Positions 20,416-29,300 are shown, numbered from the stretch's first letter. The stretch: DNA of 49,677 bases from Rhodospirillales bacterium (GCA_013203595.1 JABMNT010000011.1:1-49677); one strand, 5' to 3'. Numbers and translations: made by a program. The notes: generated from the letters alone by a model not told the origin.

Positions 20416-21059
20416 CGGTGCAAGGGGCTTCGCCACAGGCGCCGATACGGTTGCCATATCCGGCATTTGGAAAGTGGCTTGGCGTCATAGGCCTGTGCGG
20501 GCTGTTAACGGCCTGCCAGGCGCCGCCACCGCCTTCTGAACCGGACGCAGAGCTGATCGGCACGCAGGATCTGGTGATCAGTTTCAATTCCCAGAAATCG
20601 TTTAAACGGTACCGGGAATCGGGCAGCTCCGCCTATTTTGCAATATCCCAGAATGGTCAGGCGACGGGCTGGACCTACTGTGCCGGGCCGCCGGATAATT
20701 GCCAGGGTGAGTTTTCCAAAGAACAGGGTGCCCTCGATTACTGCAAAAAGGACGGCGGCGTGAACTGCAGACTTTTCGCCCGGGGCTGGGAGATCATCTG
20801 GAAAGGCCCTGTCCGTTATGCGGGCGAAGCGCCGGCCGGGACGGCGCCGGCGAAAGTTGATAAACTGCTGATTGTCAAAAAAGGGATGAACCCGGCGCTC
20901 AGGGATTTGTCGGTGAAACAGGTTTGCCAGATTGCCGTCGACTATTCATCGAGGCCCTATGAGTGGTCGGCAAAGGACGAAGCCGGCGATTATGTGGCCG
21001 AGGCCAGGGGTCGTAATCTGTTTATTTACCAATGCGCCTTCGAAACCGGTCATCAATGA
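20412..21059 (+). CDS. Lipoprotein, second of the tandem pair
   Basis: Up to 215 residues. The signal has a lipobox LLTAC (Cys about 35 from the TTG at 20412; a GTG at 20418 or a TTG at 20451 may be the true start). It aligns with the first gene: YFAISQNGQATGWTYC, NCRLFARGWEIIWKGPVR, QVCQIAVDYSS. The pair share an organisation of cysteines and a W-x-x-x-C core, so they arose by duplication. Overlaps the convergent zf-CHCC gene by 7 bases. No known function. Confidence 0.78.
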   Translation: MTVQGASPQAPIRLPYPAFGKWLGVIGLCGLLTACQAPPPPSEPDAELIGTQDLVISFNSQKSFKRYRESGSSAYFAISQNGQATGWTYCAGPPDNCQGEFSKEQGALDYCKKDGGVNCRLFARGWEIIWKGPVRYAGEAPAGTAPAKVDKLLIVKKGMNPALRDLSVKQVCQIAVDYSSRPYEWSAKDEAGDYVAEARGRNLFIYQCAFETGHQ

Positions 21060-21229
21060 CCGCTGGCCACTTCCGCGCCTTCGCGCAGCCGGTAGGTGCG
21101 TGAGCAATAGGGGCAGACAACCTCGGTTTTTTCGCCCATTTCCAAGTATACCAGCGGATGCCCCAGGGTGCCGCCGCCATCGCATCCGACGCGCTTGCTT
21201 TCGACTTCAATGGTTTCGATATCTGACAT
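21053..21229 (-). CDS. Zinc-finger domain protein (zf-CHCC)
   Basis: 58-residue protein with Cys16, His24 in GHPLVYLEMG, and a CPYC pair (Cys39, Cys42), the zf-CHCC pattern. This family is related to the NDUFS6/accessory subunit of complex I and is widespread in alphaproteobacteria. The ATG at 21229 is preceded by GAGG. Its 3' end overlaps the second lipoprotein gene by 7 bases. Confidence 0.88.
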   Translation of the reverse strand: MSDIETIEVESKRVGCDGGGTLGHPLVYLEMGEKTEVVCPYCSRTYRLREGAEVASGH

Positions 21230-21386
21230 GGGGACCTCGTTAATTCAGTATGTGCCTGGCCGTTAAGCTGTCCGATCATAACCACCGGCGGCATTGAATT
21301 CCAGCGCCAATGAAAGGGTATCGGGCGGTTTTCAATTTGCTGATCGCAGACCGGGAACCCGGCATGGACCTTTGCCGGTGCGGGCT

Positions 21387-21650
21387 CTAGAGTGTATCTT
21401 CCCTAATTGGATTCGCTGAGATCGGATACGGGCGACTCCCGCTTCGTCGAAAACGCTTGCCGATGCAATCATCGCCTGCGCGTCTTCTCCTGTCGGGAGG
21501 CGCCCGTATCCGACCAAAGGCACCGCGTCCAGCCCACCGAGCAGCGTCAGGCCTCCCTTGCGATGCGCCAGCATCGCCGCACGCACCCTTCCTTGTCGGC
21601 GAACCGGACGCGATGTCTCAGTGGTTCCAATTGGGGAAGATACGCTCTAG
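21387..21650. mobile_element. MITE-like element with ~31-bp terminal inverted repeats
   Basis: Left terminal repeat 21391-21421 (AGTGTATCTTCCCTAATTGG onward) and right repeat 21616-21646 match as inverted copies at 26 of 31 positions. Both sides are flanked by CTAG (21387-21390 and 21647-21650), as expected for TA/CTAG-targeting elements of the IS630 or mariner type (inference). Inside lies another 20-bp inverted repeat (21422-21441 and 21494-21513, beginning TCGGATACGGGCG). No transposase. About 260 bases in total, ending 25 bases before the ABC ATPase start, so it may supply or block regulation of that gene. Confidence 0.82.
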
Positions 21651-21675
21651 ATTGGAGCCTGAATTTGCCAACTTT

Positions 21676-22674
21676 ATGGAACTGTGGATGATATTCGGCC
21701 CCCCCTCATCAGCCCAGCAAGACGCGCCCGCCTATGCCATCGAGACCGTCGGTCTGAATAAAACCTATGCGGCATCGAACCGGCAGCCCGCCCATGTGGC
21801 CTTGAAGGATGTCAATCTGCGCATCCCGCGGGGCTCGTTTTTTGCTCTGCTCGGGCCAAACGGTGCGGGCAAGTCCACATTGATCAATATTCTGGCCGGC
21901 CTGGTGGTCAAATCATCGGGCCAGGTCTCTGTCTGGGGCAATGATATCGATACCCATATGCGCCGTGCCCGCCGGGCCATCGGTATTGTGCCGCAGGAAC
22001 TGAACATCGATCCGTTTTTCACGCCCCGTGAAATGCTCGATCTGCAGGCTGGCCTGTATGGGGTGCCCAAGTCGTTCCGGCGCGGCGACGAAATCCTGAA
22101 AGCCGTCGGCCTGGCCGATAAGGCCGACGCCTATACCCGCACCCTGTCAGGCGGGATGCGCCGTCGCCTGCTGGTTGCCAAGGCCATGGTCCATAACCCG
22201 CCGGTGCTGGTGCTCGACGAGCCGTCGGCCGGTGTCGATGTGGATTTGCGCCGGCAGTTGTGGGACAACGTCAGGGAAATGAACGCGCACGGGGTGACGG
22301 TGCTGCTGACCACCCATTACCTGGAAGAAGCCGAGGCTATGTGTGACACCGTTGCCATTATCAACCGGGGCCGGCTGATCGCCTGCGAATCAACCCCGCA
22401 ATTGCTGGGCCGCCTGGATTCCAAGGAGATCACCTTTACCCTGGATAAGGACCTGACGGCGGTTCCCGATCAACTGGCCGCCTTTAATCTGGAAATCATT
22501 GAAAACCGCCAGCTCAAGTTTCGCTATGCGCCCAGCAAGGTCTCGTCGGGGCAGATCCTGGCGGCCATCTCGGCGGCCGGACTAACCATTTCCGAGATAT
22601 CCACCCGGGAAACCGAACTGGAAGATATCTTTCTGAAACTGACGAGCGAGCCGGACGCCGGAGCCGATGCCTAG
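21676..22674 (+). CDS. ABC-2 type transporter ATP-binding protein
   Basis: 332-residue ATPase with Walker A GPNGAGKST, Q-loop IGIVPQELN, signature LSGGMRRRL, Walker B VLVLDEPSAGVD and switch TTHYLEEAE. The type resembles ATPases of drug or polysaccharide exporters with a separate ABC-2 permease. No permease gene is adjacent in this window. The MITE-like element ends 25 bases upstream and open reading continues into it, so the start is uncertain: ATG at 21676 or 21688, neither with a good ribosome binding site. A permease may be elsewhere. Confidence 0.86.
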   Translation: MELWMIFGPPSSAQQDAPAYAIETVGLNKTYAASNRQPAHVALKDVNLRIPRGSFFALLGPNGAGKSTLINILAGLVVKSSGQVSVWGNDIDTHMRRARRAIGIVPQELNIDPFFTPREMLDLQAGLYGVPKSFRRGDEILKAVGLADKADAYTRTLSGGMRRRLLVAKAMVHNPPVLVLDEPSAGVDVDLRRQLWDNVREMNAHGVTVLLTTHYLEEAEAMCDTVAIINRGRLIACESTPQLLGRLDSKEITFTLDKDLTAVPDQLAAFNLEIIENRQLKFRYAPSKVSSGQILAAISAAGLTISEISTRETELEDIFLKLTSEPDAGADA

Positions 22675-23688
22675 ATGGGTATGGCGGGGCGCTGGCCGGG
22701 CTGGGCTGTGGTGATCGCCGGCGCCCTGCTGAGTGCCTGTGCACCGGTTGTCCACGAAGGAGGGGCTGCCATGGTCGAACCTGCACTGACCGAAACGCAT
22801 TTTGTCGCCAGCGATGGCCAGCAACTGCCCCTGCGCAAATGGCTGCCGGCGGCGATGCCGCCGAAAGCGGTGTTGCTGGCGGTGCACGGTTTCAATGATT
22901 ACTCCCATTATTTCGACGCCCCCGGCAGTTATCTGGCGGCTCATTATCAGGTGGCCTCCTACGCCCTTGACCAGCGCGGTTTCGGCCAGGCGCCGCCGGA
23001 ACCGGGCATCTGGGCGGGAACCCAGGCCTATGCCGATGATGTGAAGGGTGCTGCCGCGGCCCTGAGAAATCAGTATCCCGGCCTGCCGCTCTATCTGTTG
23101 GGCACCTCCATGGGCGGTGCCGTGGTGATGATTGCCATGACCGGGCCTACACCGCCCCGGGTCGACGGGATTATTCTGTCGGCGCCTGCCGTATGGGGGC
23201 GTGCGACCATGCCCTGGTATCAGCGGCTGGCGCTGTGGCTCGGCGCCCATACGGTGCCCAACATGACCCTGAGCGGGCGCGGTTTGAACCTGAAACCCAG
23301 TGATAACTACGAAATGCTGGTGGCGCTCGGCAGGGACCCGCTGGTGATCAAGCAAACCCGCATCGGCACCATCTACGGGCTCGTCAATTTGATGGATCTG
23401 GCGCTGGAGAGATCATCGCTGCTGTCGGACAAGGCCCTCATTCTGTATGGCGAGAAGGACGAAATCATCCCCCGGCGACCGACTGCATTGATGCTTGCGC
23501 AGTTGCCGCCGTCGGCAAAGGATAAACGCCGGATTGCCTTGTATGAACAGGGCTACCATATGCTGTTGCGGGATTTGCAGCGCGAAACCGTGTGGAAGGA
23601 TATCGGCGCCTGGATCGATGATGCCACGGCGCCGCTGCCATCCGGTGCTGACCGGCGGGAGCTGTCGTCATTGACTGAAAAGGGTTAA
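22675..23688 (+). CDS. Lipoprotein alpha/beta hydrolase (monoacylglycerol lipase/lysophospholipase type)
   Basis: 337 residues with a lipoprotein signal (VVIAGALLSAC, Cys22) directing it to the membrane. The fold carries VHGFNDYSHYF (oxyanion side), nucleophile GTSMGGAVV, an acidic residue in LYGEKDEIIP and a late His in YEQGYHMLLRD, giving a complete triad. The start codon begins 3 bases after the ABC ATPase codon block ends, and the next gene starts 3 bases after its stop, so the three are likely one transcript. Lipid or detergent-like substrate is inferred. Confidence 0.85.
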   Translation: MGMAGRWPGWAVVIAGALLSACAPVVHEGGAAMVEPALTETHFVASDGQQLPLRKWLPAAMPPKAVLLAVHGFNDYSHYFDAPGSYLAAHYQVASYALDQRGFGQAPPEPGIWAGTQAYADDVKGAAAALRNQYPGLPLYLLGTSMGGAVVMIAMTGPTPPRVDGIILSAPAVWGRATMPWYQRLALWLGAHTVPNMTLSGRGLNLKPSDNYEMLVALGRDPLVIKQTRIGTIYGLVNLMDLALERSSLLSDKALILYGEKDEIIPRRPTALMLAQLPPSAKDKRRIALYEQGYHMLLRDLQRETVWKDIGAWIDDATAPLPSGADRRELSSLTEKG

Positions 23689-23691
23689 CCC

Positions 23692-24984
23692 ATGAGCGAA
23701 CTGAAGCTGACGCCCTACTGGTGGGAAGCCGCCCCCCGCCCCGAGGCCCGGGCCATTGCGGTGCCCGAGAAAACCGATGTCTGTATCGTCGGTGCCGGCT
23801 ATGCCGGCCTGTCGGCAGCGCTGCATCTGGCCCGGGCCGGCCGTTCAGTTGTCGTGTTTGATGCCATGCGGGCAGGGGAAGGGGCATCGAGCCGCAATGG
23901 CGGCATCGCCAGCGGCAATATCAAGTTTTCCTTCAATGCCATGATCAGCAAGTTTGGCCTGCAACGGGCCAAGGATTTCTACGCCGAAGGGATCGCCGCC
24001 CGCGACCATCTGGCGGCACTGATCCGGGCTGAAAAAATCGATTGCGGTTTCAAGATGGTCGGTCGCTTCACCGGCGCCAATTCTGATGCAGATTACGAGA
24101 TGCTGGGGCGCGAGGCGGATGCCCTCAATCAGCATCTCGAGCTGGGGGTGGAAATGGTCAGTCATGCGGATCAGCACCGGGAACTGGGCACCGATCACTA
24201 TGTGGGCGGACAGGTGCGTGGCGATATCGGTGGCCTGCATCCAGGCCTGCTGCATCAGGGACTTCTGGAGCGCGTGGTTGCCGCCGGGGTCCTGGTGATT
24301 TGCGAAACACGGGTCAGTGGCGTTGCTAAAACCGACGCTGGCTTTGTCGTGACAACACCCAAAGGCCCGGTTCTGGCACAGGATGTGATCATCGCCACCA
24401 ACGGCTATACGGATGGTCTGATCAGCTGGCTGCAGCGTCGCATCATTCCGATCCCGAGCCAGATCATCGCCACCGAGGCGCTGCCGGCGGGGCTGATGGA
24501 TCAGCTCATGCCGAAACGCCGGATGCTCGGTAATACCCTCAATCTTTACAACTACTATCGCCCGTCGCCGGATGACCAATGCATTATCTTTGGCGGCCGC
24601 CGCGGTGCCGATACGGATGATCCGCAGCGTAAAACCAGGGCGCTCCGCGAGCAGCTGATCGAGGTGTTTCCCCAGCTGCAGAACACAGGTCTTACCCACA
24701 GCTGGTGGGGTTATACCGGCTATACCTTTGATTTTCTGCCCAAGGTCATGGTCAACGACGGCATTCATTACGCTTTGGGATTTTGCGGCTCGGGTGTGGT
24801 CTGGGCCAACTGGCTCGGCCTGAAGGCGGCGCTGTCGATTTTAGGCGAAACCGACGCGGAGTCGATTTTCGCCAAATACCCGTTTCAGACCCGGCCTTTG
24901 TATCGCGGCTATCCCTGGTTCCTGCCGTTTGTCATCCGCTGGTATGCGATCAAGGATAAACTGGGCAAGGGGCGGCACGGCTGA
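23692..24984 (+). CDS. FAD-dependent oxidoreductase (DAO/PuuB-like)
   Basis: 430-residue amine/amino-acid oxidase-like flavoprotein. The dinucleotide-binding motif VGAGYAGLSAALHLARAG starts near residue 33; SSRNGGIASGNIKF follows, and FGGRRGADTDD and WGYTGYTFDFLPKV match gamma-glutamylputrescine oxidase and related enzymes, with GFCGSGVVWANWLGLKAA near the C-terminus. It presumably oxidises an amine, N-methyl or glutamylated substrate in the cytoplasm. Cotranscribed with the lipoprotein hydrolase upstream; convergent with the STAS gene. Substrate unknown. Confidence 0.83.
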   Translation: MSELKLTPYWWEAAPRPEARAIAVPEKTDVCIVGAGYAGLSAALHLARAGRSVVVFDAMRAGEGASSRNGGIASGNIKFSFNAMISKFGLQRAKDFYAEGIAARDHLAALIRAEKIDCGFKMVGRFTGANSDADYEMLGREADALNQHLELGVEMVSHADQHRELGTDHYVGGQVRGDIGGLHPGLLHQGLLERVVAAGVLVICETRVSGVAKTDAGFVVTTPKGPVLAQDVIIATNGYTDGLISWLQRRIIPIPSQIIATEALPAGLMDQLMPKRRMLGNTLNLYNYYRPSPDDQCIIFGGRRGADTDDPQRKTRALREQLIEVFPQLQNTGLTHSWWGYTGYTFDFLPKVMVNDGIHYALGFCGSGVVWANWLGLKAALSILGETDAESIFAKYPFQTRPLYRGYPWFLPFVIRWYAIKDKLGKGRHG

Positions 24985-24991
24985 GCTGTGG

Positions 24992-25300
24992 TTAGCCGTC
25001 GATAACGGTGAGCGTCTCGGCCAGCCTGAAGGTGGCGAACAGCTCGGCAATGGAGCCGCCCACACCACGCACGGCCATGGATTTGTGCCGCTCGACCGCC
25101 AGTTGCTGGGCCTTGAGGAGGATGCCGATGCCGTAGGAATCGAGCTTGACCAGCCGGCTCAGGTCAATGACCAGGCGATCAACCGCGGCCTCATCGAGCA
25201 GGGCGGTGAGGGCATCAACGAACTGATCATCACCAAATTTCAGATCCCCGACGAGATGGATCTCGCGGGTTTTGCCCGAACTTTCAATTGTATATTCCAT
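24992..25300 (-). CDS. STAS domain protein (anti-sigma factor antagonist-like)
   Basis: 102 residues forming a single STAS domain. The core motif LVIDLSRLVKLDSYGIG carries the usual phosphorylatable serine (Ser55) next to Asp. Such proteins bind anti-sigma factors or modulate transporters and are controlled by Ser phosphorylation; no kinase gene is close. The ATG at 25300 follows GGAGCAGGATC; an upstream ATG at 25375 would add a non-conserved basic extension. Confidence 0.85.
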   Translation of the reverse strand: MEYTIESSGKTREIHLVGDLKFGDDQFVDALTALLDEAAVDRLVIDLSRLVKLDSYGIGILLKAQQLAVERHKSMAVRGVGGSIAELFATFRLAETLTVIDG

Positions 25301-25651
25301 GATCCTGCTCCGCCGGCCCGTTGATTTTGTTGATTTATGCTTGCCGAAAACTCTTACAACAGCATTCGTTGCCATGAAATAACTTTTTCAGCCAGGCGCG
25401 GTTTTCCCGGCCGGGCGATGCGTCGAAATACCGTTTGCGGAGGTTACCCTGCGGGGTAAACGGACCGCTGTCCGGAACGCTGTCGAGCCATTAAATTATC
25501 CTTGAGATGGGAACCCGGGTAAGCCTATATATGCGGGCGTCGGAGTAGTTGCTGAGCGGTCATTTTGGGCTAGGCAAGCATTCCGGCAAAGCCGCCAAAT
25601 CGGCTCCCCTACATCAACAGGCATCACAGGTAAGAAAGAAGCTAAGGCTGA
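25301..25651. other. Divergent intergenic region, about 350 bases
   Basis: Separates the STAS gene (minus) and the hypothetical gene at 25652 (plus). No coding frame seen. A bulged hairpin (CCGTTT and ACCC pairing with GGGTAAACGG, 25431-25463) is the only notable structure. Confidence 0.3.
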
Positions 25652-26341
25652 ATGGTTAATACGTTTCATGTTCGCGTTCTTCACTTCTCCAACCTTCTTG
25701 AAATTGAAGGTGCGCGCAAGACGGAAGACTTTGCGGCGCTGCTCGAGGCTATGGAATATGGCGATCTGACCGGCATGAGTGATGATGAAATTCGCGAAAT
25801 GTGCATCATGTCCCTGCAGGACCTGGAGCCCGTCGACGCTGCCTATCTGGTACTTAAGCATGATCTCGGCGATTTGCTTCGCGATGGCCAGATCCGCAAT
25901 GTGGCCGGCGAAATGATAGACGAGAAAATGTGGGAGGAATATGCCAACTCGTCCCTGCATGAGCGGTTTTTCAATGCCGGCAGCCTGCTCTATGCGGCTT
26001 TTCCCCAGGAATTTCCAAAACCTGATGCGGTGCGCGTCGCCCTTGAGGTCTCCGCCACCAATGGCGGCGCCAAGCGCCTGTTGGCCCAGTCACTCTCCGA
26101 GCCATTTCTGGTCCGCCTGCTGGCCGACGGGATGGATGACAACGCCGTGCTGCACCGGCTCTATGGCGATCAGATAACCGGCAAATCCTTCCCCAATGCA
26201 GACGAAGTGGTGTGGATCGTGCGCCCCGAAGTGACCAGTGAAGAAACCCTGAAGATCGAGGTCATCAGTTCCGGCTACTGGCTGGATCCGCTGCAGGGGA
26301 CCAAATCCTACGATTCCACCGCCTATGCCGATGAGGACTAG
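25652..26341 (+). CDS. Hypothetical acidic protein, unknown family
   Basis: 229 residues, acidic, soluble, no signal or membrane segment. The beginning MVNTFHVRVLHFSNLLEIEG is followed by helical stretches such as MSDDEIREMCIMSLQDLEPV and LKHDLGDLLRDGQIRNVAGE, and a C-terminal beta-rich part with YGDQITGKSFPNADEVVWIV. I do not recognise the family. The ATG has AAGG 5 bases upstream. Composition and codon use agree with a real gene. Confidence 0.7.
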   Translation: MVNTFHVRVLHFSNLLEIEGARKTEDFAALLEAMEYGDLTGMSDDEIREMCIMSLQDLEPVDAAYLVLKHDLGDLLRDGQIRNVAGEMIDEKMWEEYANSSLHERFFNAGSLLYAAFPQEFPKPDAVRVALEVSATNGGAKRLLAQSLSEPFLVRLLADGMDDNAVLHRLYGDQITGKSFPNADEVVWIVRPEVTSEETLKIEVISSGYWLDPLQGTKSYDSTAYADED

Positions 26342-26408
26342 CTTTTGGCCGGTGGTTATCGGAATCGCCGGCATGGCCCTGATTTATTGATGGTGCCGCA
26401 AAGCCCGG

Positions 26409-26846
26409 TTACGTCGCGCCGCTGAGGGCCGCGATCGCCGCCCCGGCGATCTCCTGATCCTGTTGCCAGTCGCCACCGCTGACCCCGATGCCACCGACGC
26501 AGTCGGCACCGACCATTACCGGAAATCCACCTTCCAGCGCGGTCCACTGCGCCGGCTGCGCGGCCAGCGACAGGCCGATGGCATGCAGGGTATCGAGCTC
26601 CTGGCCCTGGGCGCCCCGGGTCGTGGTCGGGCGTTTGTTGGACGCCGCGGTTGCCGCCTTGGTCGTTGCCGAATGGACCGTATGAAAGCGGCCGCCGTCC
26701 ATCCGTTCAAGAACCAGCAGATGCCCGCCCGCATCGACAAGGGCGACAGTGACGGCGATGCCCAGGTCTTCGGCTTTGGCAATGGCGGCCGCCAGCATCA
26801 GTTTGGCACCTTTGCTGGTCAGGCGGGGAACAGTGGTGAGCGGCAT
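26409..26846 (-). CDS. GlcG/HbpS family (DUF336) heme-binding-like protein
   Basis: 145 residues of the GlcG/HbpS family, small alpha/beta proteins that include a heme-degrading/binding extracellular protein and a glycolate-utilisation protein. Family marks are LTSKGAKLMLAAAIAKAEDL, VALVDAGGHLLVLERMDGG and GGFPVMVGADCVGGIGVSGG. The ATG at 26846 follows GGAGG by 8 bases. It lies 49 bases downstream of the TRAP-like binding-protein gene and may be cotranscribed with it; binding of a ligand related to the TRAP substrate is possible but unproved. Confidence 0.85.
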   Translation of the reverse strand: MPLTTVPRLTSKGAKLMLAAAIAKAEDLGIAVTVALVDAGGHLLVLERMDGGRFHTVHSATTKAATAASNKRPTTTRGAQGQELDTLHAIGLSLAAQPAQWTALEGGFPVMVGADCVGGIGVSGGDWQQDQEIAGAAIAALSGAT

Positions 26847-26895
26847 GGGGTGGCCTCCGGTCAGGATGTTGAAAAAAGCGGGTGGGCAAAGCAAT

Positions 26896-27819
26896 TCACA
26901 GCTTGGCAAGTTGAAAAATCCTGTCGCCGAACAGGGCGCGGGCGTCGGCGTGCTGCGGTTGGACCGCGTCCAGAAATGCCTTCTGCTCGTTCGCGTCCAG
27001 TGTGACAATTTCACAGCCTGCCGCTTCGATCTGCGCTCGTGCATCGATGGCTTCGCGTTCGGACAACTGGCGCTGGAAGGCGATCGCCTCGGTGGCGGCC
27101 GCGTACAGGGCGTCGCGCAATTCCGGCGGCCAGCTATCGACGCTGGCCCGATGGGTGAAGATCGGGCGCGAGATATAGAAATGCCCGGTCAGGGTATGAT
27201 AGGGGTGAAACTTGTGGACGCCATAGGTCACCGTATTGGCCAGCGGGTTCTCCTGGGCGTCCAGGGAGCCGTCGACGACCCCGGCAATGGCTTCCGTTAA
27301 ATCCATTTTCTGAGGCTTTGCACCGAGCAGGGCGAAAGTACGGGCCTGCACGTCGCTGGGCAGTACCCGGATTTTCATACCGGTGAGGTCTTCAGGCCGG
27401 TGGACCGGACGCAGGCGGTTGGAGATGTGGCGAAAGCCATTTTCAAAATAGCCGATGATCCGGTAATCGATACGGGCTTCTATGCATTCGGTCAGGTGGC
27501 GGCCGAGGTCGCCGTCGATAGCGGCCCGGGCCTGGGCATTGCTGGCAAACAGAAAAGGCAGATCGACGAAACCCAGTTCCGGCACCCGGTCGGTCAGGTA
27601 GCTGCTGGACTGGTAACCCAGGCTCAGCAGACCGCTTTCCACCAGCCACAGGATATCCTCGCCCCGGTAACCGAGATCCATGATGTTCCAGATATATTTG
27701 ATATCCACATCATCGCCGAACTGGCTCTGCAGCCGGTCACCGATGAACTTCAGGGCCTTGCTGAAGGCCGTGGTGGGCGGCCCGTAACCGCCCATCCGGA
27801 TCTGTATGGGTGTTTTCAA
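26896..27819 (-). CDS. TRAP-type C4-dicarboxylate binding protein (DctP-like) without signal peptide
   Basis: 307 residues covering a full DctP-like binding fold (from MKTPIQIRMGGYGPPTTAF; core LTGMKIRVLPSDVQARTF and VDGSLDAQENPLANTVTYG). Family members are periplasmic and bind organic acids for TRAP transporters. Here the coding start is a TTG with GGGGG about 9 bases upstream, and in-frame stops close by leave no room for a signal peptide; no permease genes are near. So this is either a cytoplasmic member or a decayed system. Lies between the rhodanese and GlcG-like genes. Confidence 0.82.
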   Translation of the reverse strand: MKTPIQIRMGGYGPPTTAFSKALKFIGDRLQSQFGDDVDIKYIWNIMDLGYRGEDILWLVESGLLSLGYQSSSYLTDRVPELGFVDLPFLFASNAQARAAIDGDLGRHLTECIEARIDYRIIGYFENGFRHISNRLRPVHRPEDLTGMKIRVLPSDVQARTFALLGAKPQKMDLTEAIAGVVDGSLDAQENPLANTVTYGVHKFHPYHTLTGHFYISRPIFTHRASVDSWPPELRDALYAAATEAIAFQRQLSEREAIDARAQIEAAGCEIVTLDANEQKAFLDAVQPQHADARALFGDRIFQLAKL

Positions 27820-27897
27820 TTTTCGTTTCCCCCGGTGTTGGCTCTTATCCCAGAATCAATGGCAGTGGCGTCGCATTAAAAAAGATCGGTAAATTTC

Positions 27898-28764
27898 TTA
27901 TTTTTCCACCGGAAAGCCGACGATACTGCCCCATTCTGTCCACGAACCATCGTAGATTTTGAGGTTTTCGAAACCAAGAAGAAAGCGCATTGCGAACCAG
28001 ACCAGGGCCGCGCGATGGCTGAGGCGACAGTAGATGATGATTTCGTCTGATCGTTGCGGATGCAAATTCAGTTTGGCAAACAGGGCCAGCAGGGCGTCCC
28101 GGTCAAGATAGCAATCATCTTCGTCAAGGATGTCCTGATAATGCAGGTGAAGCGCGCCCGGAATGCGTCCTTTGCGTTCTGCCCCATGATCGAAATCAGG
28201 CGGTGGCATGACGCGCTGGCCCGCATATTCTTCCGGCGAGCGGACATCCAGCAGCACACTGCCGGGTTGGCCCAGTTTGGCACGCACCGCGTCACGGCCG
28301 ATGCGCATGGAATGATCGGCTGTTTGACAGCTATAGGTCCCCGGCAAAAGCCGGGGCAGGACTGTCGTCATTGGCCTGGCTTCAGCTATCCATTTTGTCC
28401 GCCCGCCGTCCAAAATCCGAACATCCGCATGTCCGGCCATCATGTAGGTCCAGGCGGCATAAGGGCCATATTGAACCGGGTTGCCATAGAAAACCAATGT
28501 GTCATCGGGTTTAACGCCGATCCGGCCAAGGTGTTGGGCCGCCAGTTCCGGCGTTATAAATTCCCGGTCGCTGTCGTGCCAGCACCAGGCCTTCCAGTAC
28601 CACCAGAGAGCGCCCGGGATATGACCCTTTAAATAATCACTGTTGTCGGCGAGCGAACAGACATCAATAAGACGCACCGTTGGGTCAGGCAGGTGCGCTT
28701 CAAGCCAGGCTCCCGATACAATCGAATTGCCGGCAGGTGCTGCGGTATCATGATCAATCGCCAT
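27898..28764 (-). CDS. Thiosulfate sulfurtransferase (two rhodanese domains)
   Basis: 288 residues: an inactive-looking N-terminal rhodanese domain (GAWLEAHLPDPTVRLIDV and GHIPGALWWYWKAWCW) and a catalytic C-terminal domain with the active Cys246 in IIIYCRLSHRAALVW. Moves sulfur from thiosulfate or another donor to cyanide/thiol acceptors; an exact role is not fixed. The ATG follows GAGGACAGA. The TRAP-like and GlcG-like genes lie downstream on the same strand. Confidence 0.88.
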   Translation of the reverse strand: MAIDHDTAAPAGNSIVSGAWLEAHLPDPTVRLIDVCSLADNSDYLKGHIPGALWWYWKAWCWHDSDREFITPELAAQHLGRIGVKPDDTLVFYGNPVQYGPYAAWTYMMAGHADVRILDGGRTKWIAEARPMTTVLPRLLPGTYSCQTADHSMRIGRDAVRAKLGQPGSVLLDVRSPEEYAGQRVMPPPDFDHGAERKGRIPGALHLHYQDILDEDDCYLDRDALLALFAKLNLHPQRSDEIIIYCRLSHRAALVWFAMRFLLGFENLKIYDGSWTEWGSIVGFPVEK

Positions 28765-29049
28765 TCTGTCCTCGCAATGCTATCGCCCGTTATTGTTTCC
28801 GTTTCCCGTTGGTGCCGCGCGCCGGGCGGAAACCCGGCCACCGTGAGTTTGCATCTAAATACCGGCGGCGGGTAAGCGCAAGCCATTGGTTATGAAGTTA
28901 ATTCATAGCAAAATCTGTAAAATGAATTAGCTATGATGTTGTATTTCTCCCAGCAGTCTGTCGGATTTCATTATGATTTTAGGCCACCCAAAAAGACGAA
29001 CAAACCGCCGCCCCGAATAACCACCCGGTGGCGTTCAGCAATGCAGTAG
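28765..29049. other. Intergenic region before an IS remnant
   Basis: No intact gene. AT-rich middle section with a CATAGC/GCTATG pair separated by about 20 bases near 28905-28940. Presumably contains the promoter of the rhodanese gene and flanking sequence of the IS remnant. Confidence 0.3.
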
Positions 29050-29241
29050 AAACGTCAAACCGACGAGGCAAAGAACAAATACCGAAAACGCAAACAAACC
29101 GTGAAACCCGTTTTCGGCATCATCAAATCAGTTCCCGGCTTTGCCCGGTTCCACCTTTGCGGCATTGAAAATGTCAAAACTGAATGGGCCCTGATTGCAC
29201 TCGTCCATAATTGTAAACGACTGGCAAAGCTGATGGTCTGA
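29050..29241 (+). pseudogene. IS1182-type transposase C-terminal remnant
   Basis: Reads KRQTDEAKNKYRKRKQTVKP, then VFGIIKSVPGFARFHLCGIE, then WALIALVHNCKRLAKLMV to a TGA at 29241. The phrases KRKQTV-PVFGIIKSV and the ending with W-L-L-HN-KRL are typical of IS1182/DDE transposases of the C-terminal region. An in-frame TAG directly upstream and lack of a preceding transposase body show it is a fragment. Confidence 0.8.
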
Positions 29242-29300
29242 CAGCCGTCCTAAAAGCTGTATACTAATTTAATAATCGAAAAATCGATAGCCGGCGTGAC

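Noticed and set aside
21332-21586. Minus-strand 84-codon frame inside the MITE-like region
   Set aside because: It spans the element border and inverted repeats and shows no protein family pattern.
21457-21675. Upstream extension of the ABC ATPase through the MITE-like element
   Set aside because: The added residues have no ABC similarity and come from element sequence; a start after the element fits the family length better.
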